Shown here one piece after another: positions 1 to 11,750 of a stretch of DNA of 64,000 bases; positions within the stretch are counted from its first letter, which is position 1; the number at the start of each line of letters is the position of its first letter. The DNA is from Eleusine coracana subsp. coracana (taxonomy: Eukaryota; Streptophyta; Magnoliopsida; Poales; Poaceae): NCBI GenBank assembly GCA_032690845.1, contig CM064433.1, forward strand, positions 42,282,658 to 42,346,657, in the 5' to 3' direction. The position numbers and the translations under genes were made by a program. Under the pieces are notes generated by a model that was not told where the DNA came from, made no database searches, and saw nothing but the letters and a program-made list of their open reading frames with translations.

Positions 1-229
1 AGAGAAAAGGGGACGCAATTCTTTTTATAAAATTGTTCACACTAAGCCGAAACAACTTATGATGCATACACACAGTTCAGGCGACCTTATTATTTTGCAA
101 ATACACGATCGAGCTTGATCATAATAATCCTCTTACCAAAGCTCGAAGAAACACAATTTTGAAGAGATCCTCCTGTCGCTGTCGCAGAAAATGTAGAACT
201 ATAAACATATATGCAAAATCTTCGTTTCG
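1..229. other. Window edge, nothing recognised
   Basis: Unique-looking AT-rich sequence lying 3' of the minus-strand F-box pseudogene. It could hold that gene's 3' untranslated region, but no polyadenylation signal stands out and no open frame is convincing. Confidence 0.4.
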
Positions 230-2110
230 TCACGTTTCATGAGGTAGGAGTAGGACAGTGATGCCTCCTCTTGCGGGTAGCAGCGAGTTCCCCTTTTTTG
301 GCGAATTAGTAGCCCATCTTCCAGTCTTGACGAGGTTCATATGCTCACATATCCTATGAATTCCATCATCGATGTACAATTCTTCTAGAACCATTGCATC
401 CGTTGAGAAGAATTTAGCAAGTTGGGTACCAAAGCAATCCGGATCATTATTTTTCATCTGAAGCTGCAAGGTGACTCTTCTTAGGCAACTCTGCAAGCAT
501 TTGAACGAATGACCGCTCAAGCCGGGGATATCAGAAACCTCATAGGTATCGTCGTCATGCTGGCCACCATCTCCACCCAATGAATTCCTTGGACAGTGCT
601 TGAAATGTTCCACAGACTCGTCGAAGTCCAGTCGAGCTCTCCCTAGTGAAAGGAGACGGAAATCCTTCCAGCTCAAGGCGGCTCAAGTTGCAGAACATGA
701 CATTATTGCAGAGGAGCTGGTCCTGATCATTTTTCTGGACGACGGCGACCTGGTCATTCGGGTAGTCCAGATTCAGTTTCAAGACCTTGGCTTTGCTGAA
801 ACTCCCAAGGAACTGCCAAAAGGGTACCCGGATCTTGTTTTCAGACCTGTATGGGTCGAATTTGTCGGTGAGGTGCACGTGTACTCTGTCCAGCAGGTCT
901 AGTTCTTGCGATTTCACTTTCATTGATACTTGCCCATCAAACAAATCGGAACGAACGGGCCCCTTGAATCTCAGGTGTCGCAGTCTTGGTACGTCAAGCT
1001 CCATGCCCCCTTTCACCCAGCTGCAGTTTTTCAGCACAAGAGCGGTGACTGACGGGCAGCGAAGCCTGCAGCATGTTACTCCTTCCTCCTCCTCCTCAAC
1101 GCTGTAGTAGAAAGAACTGCGTTCGAGGTGCAAGGTGGTCAGTTGCGGCGAGACGTTGATCACGGCTTGGAGCCGGCCTTGACCGAAACTGTTAGCAGGC
1201 GAGTAGATAGGAACGAACGAGAGGAGGGGAAACAGAGCAGGCAAGGGAGTTGTCGGGAGAGCAGAGGAAGGATAGTTCGGAATCAGTTTGGTTCTCTTTC
1301 TTCTTACTCCTACTTCAAGCCTCTCCTCTCCTATTTGTAGTTCACGGCGCACGCAGGCATCACTCACCACTCACGCACGCTTACACGGACCAGGTTATTT
1401 TTTTTTAGAAAAGAAAATATATTAATTTAATATTCCGTCCTCTGTATCGATTGATATATGTGGCACATATTTTTTAGAAAAGACACGGACCGGACCTTGC
1501 CCACTCAGGTCCACTCACCCGCACATTGGCCTGGCGCGCCACTCGTGTCCGCCGTTCCCGTGTCTGCCGTTGTCGGACCAGGAAAAGTAGTGACAGAAAC
1601 CCAGCACCCGTGTAAACGAAGCTCTGCCAGCAGCGGGAATGCGGCGCCGGGAGGAGCCGGCGTGAAGCGGAAACAGTTGGCGATGCGCAGCACGTGAAGT
1701 GCCGCCGATGGCAGCGCGCCGTAGCTGAGCGTGTAAAACCCGTACACAGACGACGATCGAAGAACACCGGTCCTGTGCGACGTGGATCACCTCGACGCCC
1801 CGTGCCGCCGGGTGGGAGACCACCGCGTCGATCAGATTCAGATTGTCATTGTCCAGAGACTGGCACCTCTTGTTGACCTCGGCATAGGTTTCGGCGTCGA
1901 GCTCGACGTGGAAGGTGAGCTTCCGGATGGGGCTGTTGTGTTGCAGCGGGAGGCGTCGAGCGCCGCATGGACGCCGCGGACGAAGCTCTCTCGCACTTCC
2001 ACGCTGGAGCCGTACGAGCGCGAGTCGATGTTGACGGCGCCACAGCGAGCGCCACCGCCGCGAGAGACCGGCACCTCTTGTGTGGCATGGGCGGCTTTTG
2101 CGTCAGTGCC
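230..2110 (-). pseudogene. Decayed F-box/LRR/FBD-type protein gene
   Basis: Read on the minus strand, blocks appear in the order expected for grass F-box/LRR/FBD proteins, but in different frames. Near 2030-1950 there is a block with YGSSVEVRESFVRGV. Near 1935-1770 comes LTFHVELDAETYAEVNKRC followed by HPAARGVEVIHV. Near 1750-1600 comes an LRR block with ALHVLRIANCFRF and PLLAELRLHGC. Near 1180-700 is a second LRR block with SPQLTTLHLERS and RLRHLRFKGP. Near 500-360 is an FBD-like end with CLRRVTLQLQ and FFSTDAMVLEELYIDDG. At least three frame changes separate the blocks, an AT-rich stretch (about 1394-1480) interrupts the LRR part, and no N-terminal F-box is visible. Intact relatives are substrate receptors of SCF ubiquitin ligases; this copy should make no full protein. 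The family call rests on motif recall, not alignment. Confidence 0.72.
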
Positions 2111-2249
2111 GCCCATGCCGTTCGAACGGGTTGCTCCTCAGGCCGTCGCCGATTGTCCGCCAGATCCTGTTGCCAGGGACTGCTCGTCAGGCCATGCATG
2201 GTTCACGACGGCGCCGCCGCCACCGCCCATAGAACAACGGTCCGCTCCT

Positions 2250-2870
2250 GCCTCTGCATTCATTCCGTCCTGCGCCACTATTCGTGCAACAAGTTCGCCA
2301 TCGCCTATGTTGAACGCCGCAGCGAGCTGGATGCTTGCCGGAGATCGATCTCTCCGGTTGCATTGAAGATGCCGGCCATCTCCGCCGCCAGGCCAGAGAC
2401 CAGAGCGACGACGAGGCCGCCAGACTCCTTGCTGCATCAGGCTCAGCTCCCTGCGCCAGACTCCTCATTGCAAAGGTCTGATCGGACGGCTGCGGAGAAA
2501 CTGGGGTGCTCGGTATTCCAAATACCGTCCACCGCCCCGGTCGGTAAATCAAATGCCGACCACCCCTGGCGCAGCTTCTTCGCCACGATGTGGCTTGCCG
2601 GAGCGCCGCCGCGTCCCGTAAAGTGTCTCTTGCCACGCCTTCGTCAATTTAACGCTGCGTTAACGCCACCACTTCATGCTCTCCGTCCGCATCGTGCCGT
2701 GCCGGTGCTCGCGCGCCGTCTTCCACCCCCGGTGGCTCTGCAGTCTCCACGGTGACAGTTGAATGTCCATTCTCCCTGTTTCCTCCGTCCAGCCGTGGTT
2801 ACCGCGACGTGCCTGGACAGTGTACCGCGTGTTCGTGTTCACTGACAGAATCACACCAGTGGCTGGCCTT
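2250..2870. repeat. Dispersed repeat, copy A (partner 20378-20995)
   Basis: About 620 bp shared collinearly with 20378-20995. Matching landmarks include GCCTCTGCAT at the left, GAAGATGCCGGCCATCTCC, the segment around 2482-2570 with GGTCGGTAAATCAAATGCCG, and GTGCTCGC/CGTGTTCGTGTTC near the right. Copy A lacks about 60 bp present in copy B near 20570-20640. Both strands keep open frames across the best-conserved part, but neither copy gives a single long frame and I do not recognise a product. It could be a non-autonomous element, a captured promoter or 5' exon, or a gene-family fragment. Confidence 0.7.
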
Positions 2871-4344
2871 GCACGGGCGACGCCCAAGCCTTTGCATTCG
2901 CGCTTCTCCCCTAGCCACCACCACTGTGAATGGAGTGCGAAACTCCTGACCAACACCGGACGCGCATACTTGCAGACGACACAAACAAGACGTGATTCGA
3001 TTCTCACGTTCAACGCAGCTTTCGTACTTGCACACACAAGCTTGAGATTGATTCTATTCTCACGTTAGACCGGCAAGGATATGTGGCTTTCGTACTACAA
3101 GGTAGCAACTCCATTTGCTTGATGAATTGGTGTCCTGACCGACAATGTCCTGACCGACAAGATAACACTAGACAAAATAAAAAGCTGAATTTGTATGATA
3201 CATCAGAATAGACCTATGCTTGAAGCGAAATGAACATCTTTGGTAGCACATATTGACACCCAACATGGCAGGAACAACCTTGGCAGCATGAAGTTGTGGA
3301 AGGGATGGCCTAACCTCCTTGCTCATCCTACCGGCTTTGATGGGAAGGCATGGGACATCTGTCACATTTGTAGACGTTGGTCTCAATCCAATGGTTGTTC
3401 TTTCGGCGAGAGGTGAAGGCTTACCATATAAAGTGCACCTTCATTGACAATTGTTCATTTGTTCAATCCTCTCCTTCTCTTTTTCTCCCGTTTGAGCGAC
3501 TGATAATAGAGACAAGTTGCTATCTCCACTCTCTCTCCTTCCTGCTTCTTCTTTGTTTGATCAATTTTTTTTGTTGTTCTCTTTGTTTTTGGGTCTACAT
3601 TAGGACACTTGTCCGTATGCTTTTGGATCTTTTGTCGAAATACAATCATGTAGCCAAAAATTACATGATATATTTGAGTTTAGGATATATGGTTTAGGTG
3701 AGTGCTTAGCTTCTCATTAGGTTCTTTTTATTATTTTTCTTGAAGCTAAGCGAATATGTGCTGCTACCTTGTAGCAATCTAGGACCTCGTAGCAGTCTTC
3801 TTTTGCTTCTTGGTGGAAGGTAGATGTAAATTTAAATAATATAATGATTCTCTAAATATTTTTTGTAAAAAGATTTAAATCAATACATGATACCCACATA
3901 AATGTATTATATTACTTCTGAGTACATCTAAGCACCATGAGTTAAATTAGGAAACATGAAGGTTATCATTAAAGGTTATGTAAAGTTTCTATAGAGGTAT
4001 TGGTGATCGTGCTTAATTAGCTGATTCTAAGTTATAGTGTTACTGCTTCAATTTTAGAAGGTAGACAACATTATTAGAGGCTTAAATATTTGGAAGGTAG
4101 TGGACTTCTTATGTACAATAACAATATTATTAGAGGAGAAAGAAATTTGTATCATGGAAATACCAAGACAAATATTCTTGAAACTTAAGCATATTACATA
4201 GTCCTTTGCCTAAGACACATGTGTCACTGTTAGATAGCATGGGCCTTGTCATAGCGATCATTAATTTTCAAACAGTATTTTAGCTCATGGAATAGATTAA
4301 ATATCTTCGCGTCTCCATTTGAAACACATGTAGCCTACAACTTC
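2871..4344. other. Intergenic, no gene seen
   Basis: AT-rich sequence with short open frames only. A 14-bp unit GTCCTGACCGACAA is repeated in tandem near 3132-3162. No terminal repeats, RNA genes or recognisable protein blocks were found. Confidence 0.45.
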
Positions 4345-5472
4345 TTTATGAACCACAAAATATAATATGTCTACCACACAAACTTGCGCGTAGTTATCTT
4401 TGTAAAGGTTAGCTCCTACAAGGTTGCTACCGCTGACTATGTTTTCTTCCACTTCTTAGTTTTTTGATATAGATTAATCAAGCTATTGGTCTAGGGCACT
4501 GAGTTGGAGTCGGAGGAGGCAACACATCAAAAGTAGTGCCTGTTGAAATGGTGGATGGTGAGAGGTTTGGAAGTTGGAATGTCATGTAGTATTGTAGTTG
4601 CTACAAGTTAGTTACAACTTTTAAGAAGTCCAGTCTCAATTGTTAATTAGGATGATAGGGAAATTGGGATGTGGGAAACATAGAACTTGGAAGAATATAG
4701 TTTCCTCTTTCTGTAACTACTTTAATAGAAGAATTGCCTTTAATATAGAGTGGTGGCAAGAAAGAGTTCTAGTCTAAATATGAGTTGTTGTAGATTGGTC
4801 TAGAATTTATGTATAATGTTTTTAAAAGAAAGTGTTACAATGTTATCTTTCTTAGAACATCACTGTTACCGTGCCTTTAATCAGAGAAATTTACACAATT
4901 TTGGCTAATTAATGATATACTATGTGTCGTGGAGTCCATCAAATTCATCAAGACAGTCAACATCAAGAAATTTGGGGAAGGATGAAGGATGATGTACGAG
5001 GGTTGACAGCTAATGGACTCGGACCCGCTGGAGGCGGGCACACTGACTGTTGTGGTGGTCACCCAGCTTCGAGACAAGAAGAGGTTCGGTCTGCACCTTA
5101 TGCTCAATTGCCTCGAGGAGTCATCCTGCCATTGAGCTATTTGTAAGCTCGAGTAAACAGAATTTTTTATGAATATCTTATGTGGCAAGTGTAGTACTTG
5201 ATTTTTGACGGCCTCGCTCGCGTCTAATGCCCTTTATCTGGTACTACTATTAGTTCATGTTCGCATTTGTAAGATAATTTTTTAAGGAGTAATTTATGAT
5301 GACTATTTGTCTTTGCAAGTGTGTTTGATTTTAGATGGTTCTATCCTTGTATTCTATCTCATGTTTGTAACTCGCGTCATAGACAATACTAGTCGGCGCG
5401 TGGAATCTGAGCACTCCACTCACTCTCTTTGGGTGAGCCTGATGTGTCACATCACACCGCGTGGATATTTAA

Positions 5473-5837
5473 GGGTGTGTTTGTTTTGATGGATTGAATT
5501 GGACAAGATCATCCAGTCCAGCGTTTGATTCACCGACTCTCAATCATACTATGATTAATAATAATTAATATTTTTTTATTATTGATTGGAAATGATTATG
5601 ATAATATTAAGACTGATAAGTCACATATCATATAAATTAATGCATAGTTAATTATTATTATTTAATAATAAGATCTATAATTTCATTATTGATGTTGTCC
5701 TTATTTTTTTTTCCATGAGAACAAACATAAAATTGGATCATCTCATCCATCCAATCAGACACATAATTTAGATCATCTCATAAAAAATTATGTATAACCA
5801 TATCTCATCGAACCTTGCCCTCAAAACAAACACATCC
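5473..5837. mobile_element. Tourist-like MITE (PIF/Harbinger type)
   Basis: A 365-bp AT-rich element. Its left end is GGGTGTGTTTGTTTTGA and the reverse complement of its right end is GGATGTGTTTGTTTTGA, so the terminal inverted repeats match over about 17 bp with one mismatch. TAA lies immediately outside both ends (5470-5472 and 5838-5840), which fits the 3-bp target duplication of the Harbinger superfamily. It has no coding capacity. It sits between blocks a and b of duplication copy 1 and is absent from copy 2, so it inserted after the duplication. Confidence 0.85.
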
Positions 5838-5931
5838 TAAGCAGCCATCCTCCAGGAAGTTAGCTACGTGGCACACGACATCTGCATCATTCAAGCATCA
5901 TGCTATTCTTGATCGCGGTGGTGCCAAGCTT

Positions 5932-5949
5932 CCCCCCCCCCCCCCCCCC
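5932..5949. repeat. Poly-C tract (18 C)
   Basis: An uninterrupted run of 18 C. It is a likely polymorphic and sequencing-error-prone site. Confidence 0.9.
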
Positions 5950-6055
5950 TGTTTTTGGCCACTATGTTTGATGCGACACATCTTCCGTCTGTCCGATTTC
6001 GGCACCATCGATTGACACATGGTCAGCAGGGTGTGGGATAAGGACATCTCTCATA

Positions 6056-6260
6056 ACAGTCCACGCATTCAACAAGATCATCAAGCCCACAACAACACCT
6101 ACAAGCATCCATTGACTTGGGCAAGAGTGAAACAACTACAAAAAGAAGTGAATCTATTTCTTAATGATTATGAAATTAGCTCTCATAAGTGTCGGGTACT
6201 ATCTAATGGAGGACTTGTTGGCCAAATTAACACCTCCACAAGAGCAAGTTGAAGTCAAAA
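6056..6260 (+). pseudogene. Short Ty3/Gypsy-like polyprotein scrap
   Basis: The plus frame reads PLTWARVKQLQKEVNLFL followed by NDYEISS. This resembles the linker with an (R)ARAKQLQxEVxxFL pattern that I associate with the gag-pol junction of grass Gypsy elements. Only about 65 residues are open; no protease, reverse transcriptase or integrase follows. The next 300 bp could be degenerate element sequence. It lies inside duplication copy 1 and is not seen in copy 2. Confidence 0.4.
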
Positions 6261-7605
6261 TTCTGCTACATAGATTCCGCCCTTCAACTTCGTGATGAAT
6301 TATATATCATTTTGAGATAATACCTCATGTGTTATATATGGATGGAAAGGTCTTGAAGTCTATTTTCATATGCAACAAACGATGCATGGATTGGTGCTCT
6401 GTGGACAGAGTTATTCCTTTTTTTTGTTGAAGTCTGTTCTAGCGGTCCACAGACTATTCTAAGTCTGTGTATTTTGAGTTGGGCTCTTTTGAAAGGCCAT
6501 CAGTTCAAGTAGAAGAGATGTTTCTAGTATAAATAATACTTGTACACCTATTAACAAGCTTAACCATAAATTAAACTCAGATAATAAATAAAAGTCAAGT
6601 GCTCTTATCCTCAAGCTTATGTCATAACTGCTCCTTTGTGGATTGGGAGTCTTTTTCTACCATTTGTTTTTTTGTGTTTCCTTGTGATTTGGATGAGCAT
6701 TGCCTCTTCTTTGTATGGTTCAGGTTAGGCATCGACCAAAACGTATGATTGAGTGAAATCATTTGTCACAAATAGTTGTTCTAGCAACTGTTGGTGTCAT
6801 CAGTTTTGTCAGGTTGCACGGGTCAGCCATACATCCCACGGATGGACTGCGTGATGAAAAGATTTGCTCCCGTCTTTGCCGTGCACCGGTTCCGTTGGGT
6901 GTTTGATGTGTGGATGCTCGACACGGACCGCTGGTTTGACAACGGCGTGTGTGCACAGGCCGGTCAGAGATGCTGGGACTCACGCATGCCTTTTTTACAG
7001 AGCTTTACATTGCTGCTGAGTTCCTCTAGTCTTTCGTAAAGATTAGAGCAGCATGCATGTTAAAGTAGTACACATACTCCAAGCTAAACAAATCCACTAG
7101 GCACGACATCGGTGGAACGCGGCATTCGTGCCTATTTCACATAACGCAGGTGGCCACTTTCGGAGAACGCAAGTGCAACGATATGTCCGGACGGCCGCTC
7201 TCGGGGTTTGTTTCCTTGTCCGGAGAGCCTGTCGTTGGATTATGCGCCGTGTCTCCGCCAAAAAGATGAATGAAGATTAGCCAGCACATGTGATGAATCG
7301 CTTGATCTTGTTCTTGAGAGACTGTCAAGATCAGCTGGCTCATGTCAATAAGCTCGATTGAATATTCTTTGCACACATACGCACTGGTGGAGGCTAATTC
7401 AGAATCGCATGGAGGACATGGGGAAAGGACACTTGTAGGCCGTTAGGCCGTTCACTGGTCGACGCATGGGAGACCCTCACCATGCCGTTCGGTGCGAGCA
7501 GCGCCAGGCAGCTGACCCAAGCAGAGCAGCATCCAGAGAACGCGGGCCAAGCCTAACAGCCTACGGCAGGCAGACTCGCGGATGAGTAGTGTGTGCAAAA
7601 TATGT

Positions 7606-8591
7606 TAGGATGAATATTTTTGCTTTTGACACCCCAATCCAGCTCTGTCACTGTGTTGTGCTCTTGGCGAGCGTGACGATCGAAGCTGCCTTGTCTGGTT
7701 CTTCCACGCGACGCCAAGACAAAGCGCGAGACAAAGCTGCCTTGTCTGAAGCTCCAGAGTCTGGAGCAAGGATGACCATCAGCACCTACTCGGTCAGCGC
7801 ACACACGTTGCTACTGAAGTTACGCGATCAATCTAGACTTTCAATTAATTCTTTTTTTTCTAGATCCTGCTAATTTTCGGTCAGTTAAAAGTTTGGACAA
7901 TACTTTTAAGCTTTAAACCTTTAGATCTAGATCTAATGGTTTATATAAAAAAATTAGTATGGTGGCCCGCACATTTGTGCGGCAAGATTTAAATATTTAT
8001 GCTTTTTATTATTGAGTGGACATAACTGTATAAAAATTTTATATTAAAAAGGTTAGAGTTTTTTTTTCTCATTGTCACTATGCATATGTCATATCTATCA
8101 AAAATCAAATTTTATTATACGCATAGAAATCATTGCTGATAGGGCACCCTTTTTGTTGTCGTGAAATGTTTTGGCATCCTATAATAGAAAAATTTGTTGA
8201 TTATTGAAAATACAAAATATAGCTAAGATATCATCCGACATATATGAATAGCTATCATAATATGTTATATCTGTGCTCATATTATGATGGCTGATAAATG
8301 AACTGTGCATTAAAAATATCATCGAAGGTAGTATAAATGGTACATTAACAATAAAGACAATGATTTTTTTTGCATTTTCTATTCATTTCTAAAAGTATCA
8401 ACAAAAATAATATAAAGCATCGTATGGTTGTTTTCTGCTTGAGAATTTTTTTTTACCAAGATTAATATATGCAATATTTATCATGACTTTTGGTACCAAA
8501 GTCACATTCCAAGGTTAGTACTTTCGTTTTCTATTACAACCACCAGCTCACACAGCAATATGGAATATGCATCTCATGCCTCTTTCACAAA
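7606..8591. other. Intergenic, no gene seen
   Basis: AT-rich sequence without a convincing open frame. A short hairpin, GCCCGCACATTTGTGCGGC near 7965, resembles Helitron 3' hairpins but has no CTRR end at the right distance. Confidence 0.45.
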
Positions 8592-10965
8592 TCTCTACTC
8601 CTTAATAAAATCGGTATGGTCTTTCACTTTTCTTCTTTCGTTGGTGTCCACTTTTTTTCGGTTGGTTTCCACTTTTTCCTCGCTCAATACGCTTCCTGCC
8701 GCTTCCTCGCTCAATACGACCAAAACAAATCTGCTCTATACGTCTCCTATATTAACCTGCCCCCTTCCAAAAGAAAATATGATCTCGTGCCCCAGGTGAT
8801 GAGAAAACAACGATCATGATTGCTTCCAATCACGACATGATTTTGCCCATTGTGCTTGCACATGTTGCTCAAAACCCTAATTTAGGATCAGTCACGAAAG
8901 CCCCAAAGGCCAAAGCCTTCTCGTGATCAGGCAAGGTCTGTGTTGTTGCCTGACTCGCCTCTCCCCATAGCCTCCAAACTCCGCCGTCGCTCGAATTCTG
9001 CTGCGATCAGTTTCTGTCGACCACACCCTCCGACGGCAGCTTTTTGACATCACCTTAATGAAGCTACAGTGACAGACATCGTCGTCCACCACACCCTTCG
9101 GCCACACAACGCTCACGCACAGGACAGCCGTAGACGACGAGGACAAAGCCCTTTTCCGTTGTGTCTAATCAGGATTCAAGGTGAGACCACACATGACGGT
9201 TGGTGAAAGCTTTGCCCGAGATTGCCGTACGCGACAAGGATGGATACCTTTCCGTCTTGTCCGATCAGGCTTCATATTGAGACCGAATGACCCATTAATC
9301 TTTGTTCTTCCTCCGACTCTTTGTCTAGCTAGGTTTTCCATCATTCTGTACTTTTTTTTACCATGCGGCTGCCGGCTGGCGCCTTGTGCATGTTACGGCA
9401 GGTAGAGGAAGGAGAAAAAAAATGATAAGGGAAAGAGCGAGGGCAGGGAATAATTTTGCTTTAGGTAAGGATTGAATGATCTATTTCCTGCATCCTCCTC
9501 CTACGATGTTGCCTAGCGGCGTCGATGCAAGGTCTAACGCAGCAGGTGGTTCATCATCTCTTCTCCAATCTAATTTTAAGTGTGATGCAAGGACTGATGC
9601 AGCACCATGGTGCCGGTGTTCATCGTAATGGCTCCAGGTGATCCATCTCTTCTACAATCTAGTACTAAGTGCATGTTTAATTAGATGGTATAATGTTGAT
9701 TAGGTGTCTCCATGATCACGTTCAAATTGCTATTGTTTCAGATAGCTGTTGTTATCATTGGCGGCCTGGTTTCCGGATCCTTGACGGACGAACGGACGGA
9801 CTAGCGATTGGCAATGACAAAGCCTTCCCGACGTACATGTCTGTGCAGACTATAAGGTTTGACGCTGAGTTGCCTTCCGATCTTCTAAATTGGTTTTGCA
9901 TTGCGAATTTCGGATGCTGACACGTCTACTGGAAAACTGCAATGCCTCGAGTGGTCTCTTGGTTTTCTTCAAGTGACATATGCTACTTGCAACTCTAGCT
10001 AGAACCGAATCATTAATTGCTTGTATTCAATCTGTCCACGGTATGTATCATCAAATCTAATTTGACATCATGTTCTCATTTTTTCACTTTTTATGCAATT
10101 ACACAAATATTTTAATAACATACAAAAATTCAGTAATATACTCCTTAGTGATTGGTGTCACTTTCTACTCACTGATCCAATTTTGTTGTGTAAATTAAAT
10201 CTTATAAGTTGCAGACATTGTTCACTCAAATAATTATCTATCTTATCCTATGAGAGTGCATCCTTTTGTAGAATTCATTTAAGCAGGTATAGGCCTGGAA
10301 AAAAGAATAATCTGAAGTATATACCAATAACTATATGATGATACCACTTATATTATTTTCCAGTTCTGAAATACCACCTATACAGATCTATGTTGTTCAT
10401 AACAATTGTAGATACGTGTGTCTTTAATTTAATGAGCTCAGGTGATCTCCCAATAAGCATATTACAAACTTTTTTCTATTATAGCCATTGTTTTCTCAAA
10501 ATATATCAGTAACTGGGTTCTATGAGTTATGTGTTTTTCCTTATACACCAAAATGATTTCAAGGGCGATGAGATGATGTTTTCATGCATGCAGCAGAACA
10601 CAACCAAAACGCGGGGCTTCATGTATGTGCAGCTAGCCGTGTAGAAAAAATCGTCGCTGCACATGCTTTGAGAACTCGTGTGGTCTTTAATCAAATATTA
10701 AGTTACTCCAAGACCTCAATTACCGCAGTTTACTCCATTGTAATTTTATCATTCAAAATACTATGGATTCATACGAAAATAGTTTCTTTAGGCTTTCTTG
10801 TTGTGGTCCAAATAATGTTTCTTTCTTGTATGCATTGACTTTGAAAAAGAAATTAGTACAAAATTTGTGTAAATTGGTAAAAATAACTACTTATCTATAA
10901 ATATGTGAGTCTATAATCTCATGTAATTTTTTTATGCCCGTAGCAACGCACGGGCACTTTGCTAG
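8592..10965 (+). mobile_element. Non-autonomous Helitron
   Basis: The proposed element begins TCTCTACTCCTTAATAAAA directly after a host A and ends CTAG directly before a host T, the A/T insertion site of Helitrons. Ten bases before the CTAG end is a hairpin with stem GCCCGT/ACGGGC (10936-10941 and 10950-10955) and loop AGCAACGC. The 5' TC start, 3' CTRR end, subterminal hairpin and lack of terminal inverted repeats or target duplication are the class hallmarks. The 2374-bp interior shows no Rep/helicase and no clear captured gene, so it would depend on an autonomous partner. The 3' end is firm; the 5' end rests on the TC motif and the preceding A. Confidence 0.72.
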
Positions 10966-11750
10966 TAAATATACCAGGATTAGTTAAGAGATTCTCCTTT
11001 GTCTTAGACTAAAGCATGGGTATTGACCCCGTCCCATGCGTGTCGTGTGAGCACTCCATGATGTTCTTGATATTTATATCACTTAGCATGCTAATTCAAC
11101 TCATCTGTTGCACACACACTGTCGACCACCCATATCATAACATTTAGTGTAGACATATGTGATATATGACAATCACCTCGTTTTCTGTGTTCATGGCCAA
11201 AGACCTCACCATTTTAATTACTCCAAATCTTGGTCATCATGTTTGTTCAGAACCATGTTGATGTTTCTGACATCACGATCGCTGCTATCGTTTCAAGCCA
11301 AGCTTTTGATAACACTGATGGTGTGACATCGATCCACATCATCGTCAAACTCCTGCTGCCCTAGAACTCTGAGCTACTGGTGATAGGGAGACAATTTTGT
11401 CGCTAGCTATTTGAGGCATCCCTATGCGGCTGACACTCCCTTAAAAATCCCTATGCAGGTTGATGCAGCTAAGACAATAGCCTCTTTCACTCTCTTTGCA
11501 TGGCCAAAAGCCTGACCCTTTTACTACATCCGTTGGTCATCGTGTCCGTTGTGAACCATACTAATGTGCTTGGCATCACGATCACCCTCGTTTGGTTCCA
11601 TGCTTTTGACCATAGACACGTCATGACATCTCCTACGTCCGGAGAACATTGATCGAGCTACTAATATGTGCAGTCTGCCAGATGTTGGTTCTGCCGAAGG
11701 TTTCTTTCCTAATCCGTGTCCATAATGTACGGGAAGCAACCCGTATTACG
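10966..11750. repeat. Diverged tandem pair, about 307-bp spacing
   Basis: Two related blocks at about 11190-11345 and 11499-11650 share CATGGCCAAA, TTGGTCATC, a CATCACGATC core and CTTTTGA in order. They are strongly diverged and non-coding. The rest of this stretch shows nothing recognisable. Confidence 0.5.

Larger units (their letters stand above)
4345..7605. repeat. Segmental duplication, copy 1 (partner 14940-18836)
   Basis: Three blocks occur in the same order and orientation at 14.9-18.8 kb. Block a, about 4345-4840, matches 14940-15680 (for example CTCCTACAAGGTTGCTACCG and GGTGAGAGGTTTGGAAGTTGG). Block b, about 5970-6050 and 6815-7170, matches 15715-16175 (for example GAGATGCTGGGACTCACGCA and GCAGCATGCATGTTAAAGTA). 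Block c, about 7390-7605, matches 18640-18836 (GCCTAACAGCCTAC, GAGTAGTGTGTGC). Copy 1 carries its own insertions: the MITE at 5473-5837 and a Gypsy-like scrap near 6060-6260. Sequence near 4990-5120 exists only in copy 1. Divergence is substantial, so the duplication is old. Confidence 0.75.

Noticed and set aside
3168..3386. 72-codon minus-strand frame resembling a retroelement zinc-binding region
   Set aside because: The Cys/His spacing does not fit and no neighbouring polyprotein blocks were found.
4980..5135. Plus frame with LEAGTLTVVVVTQLRDKKRF and GLHLMLNCLEES, looking like a gene fragment
   Set aside because: Short, no recognised family, absent from the duplicate and without splice signals.
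6791..7039. 82-codon plus-strand frame with protein-like text (MDCVMKRFAPVFAVHRFRW)
   Set aside because: The paralogous block at 15.8-16.0 kb does not keep the frame, and indels between copies are not multiples of three, so it is not conserved as coding.
7950..7990. Helitron-like hairpin GCCCGCACATTTGTGCGGC
   Set aside because: No CTRR terminus at the expected 10-12 bases after it and no matching 5' end.
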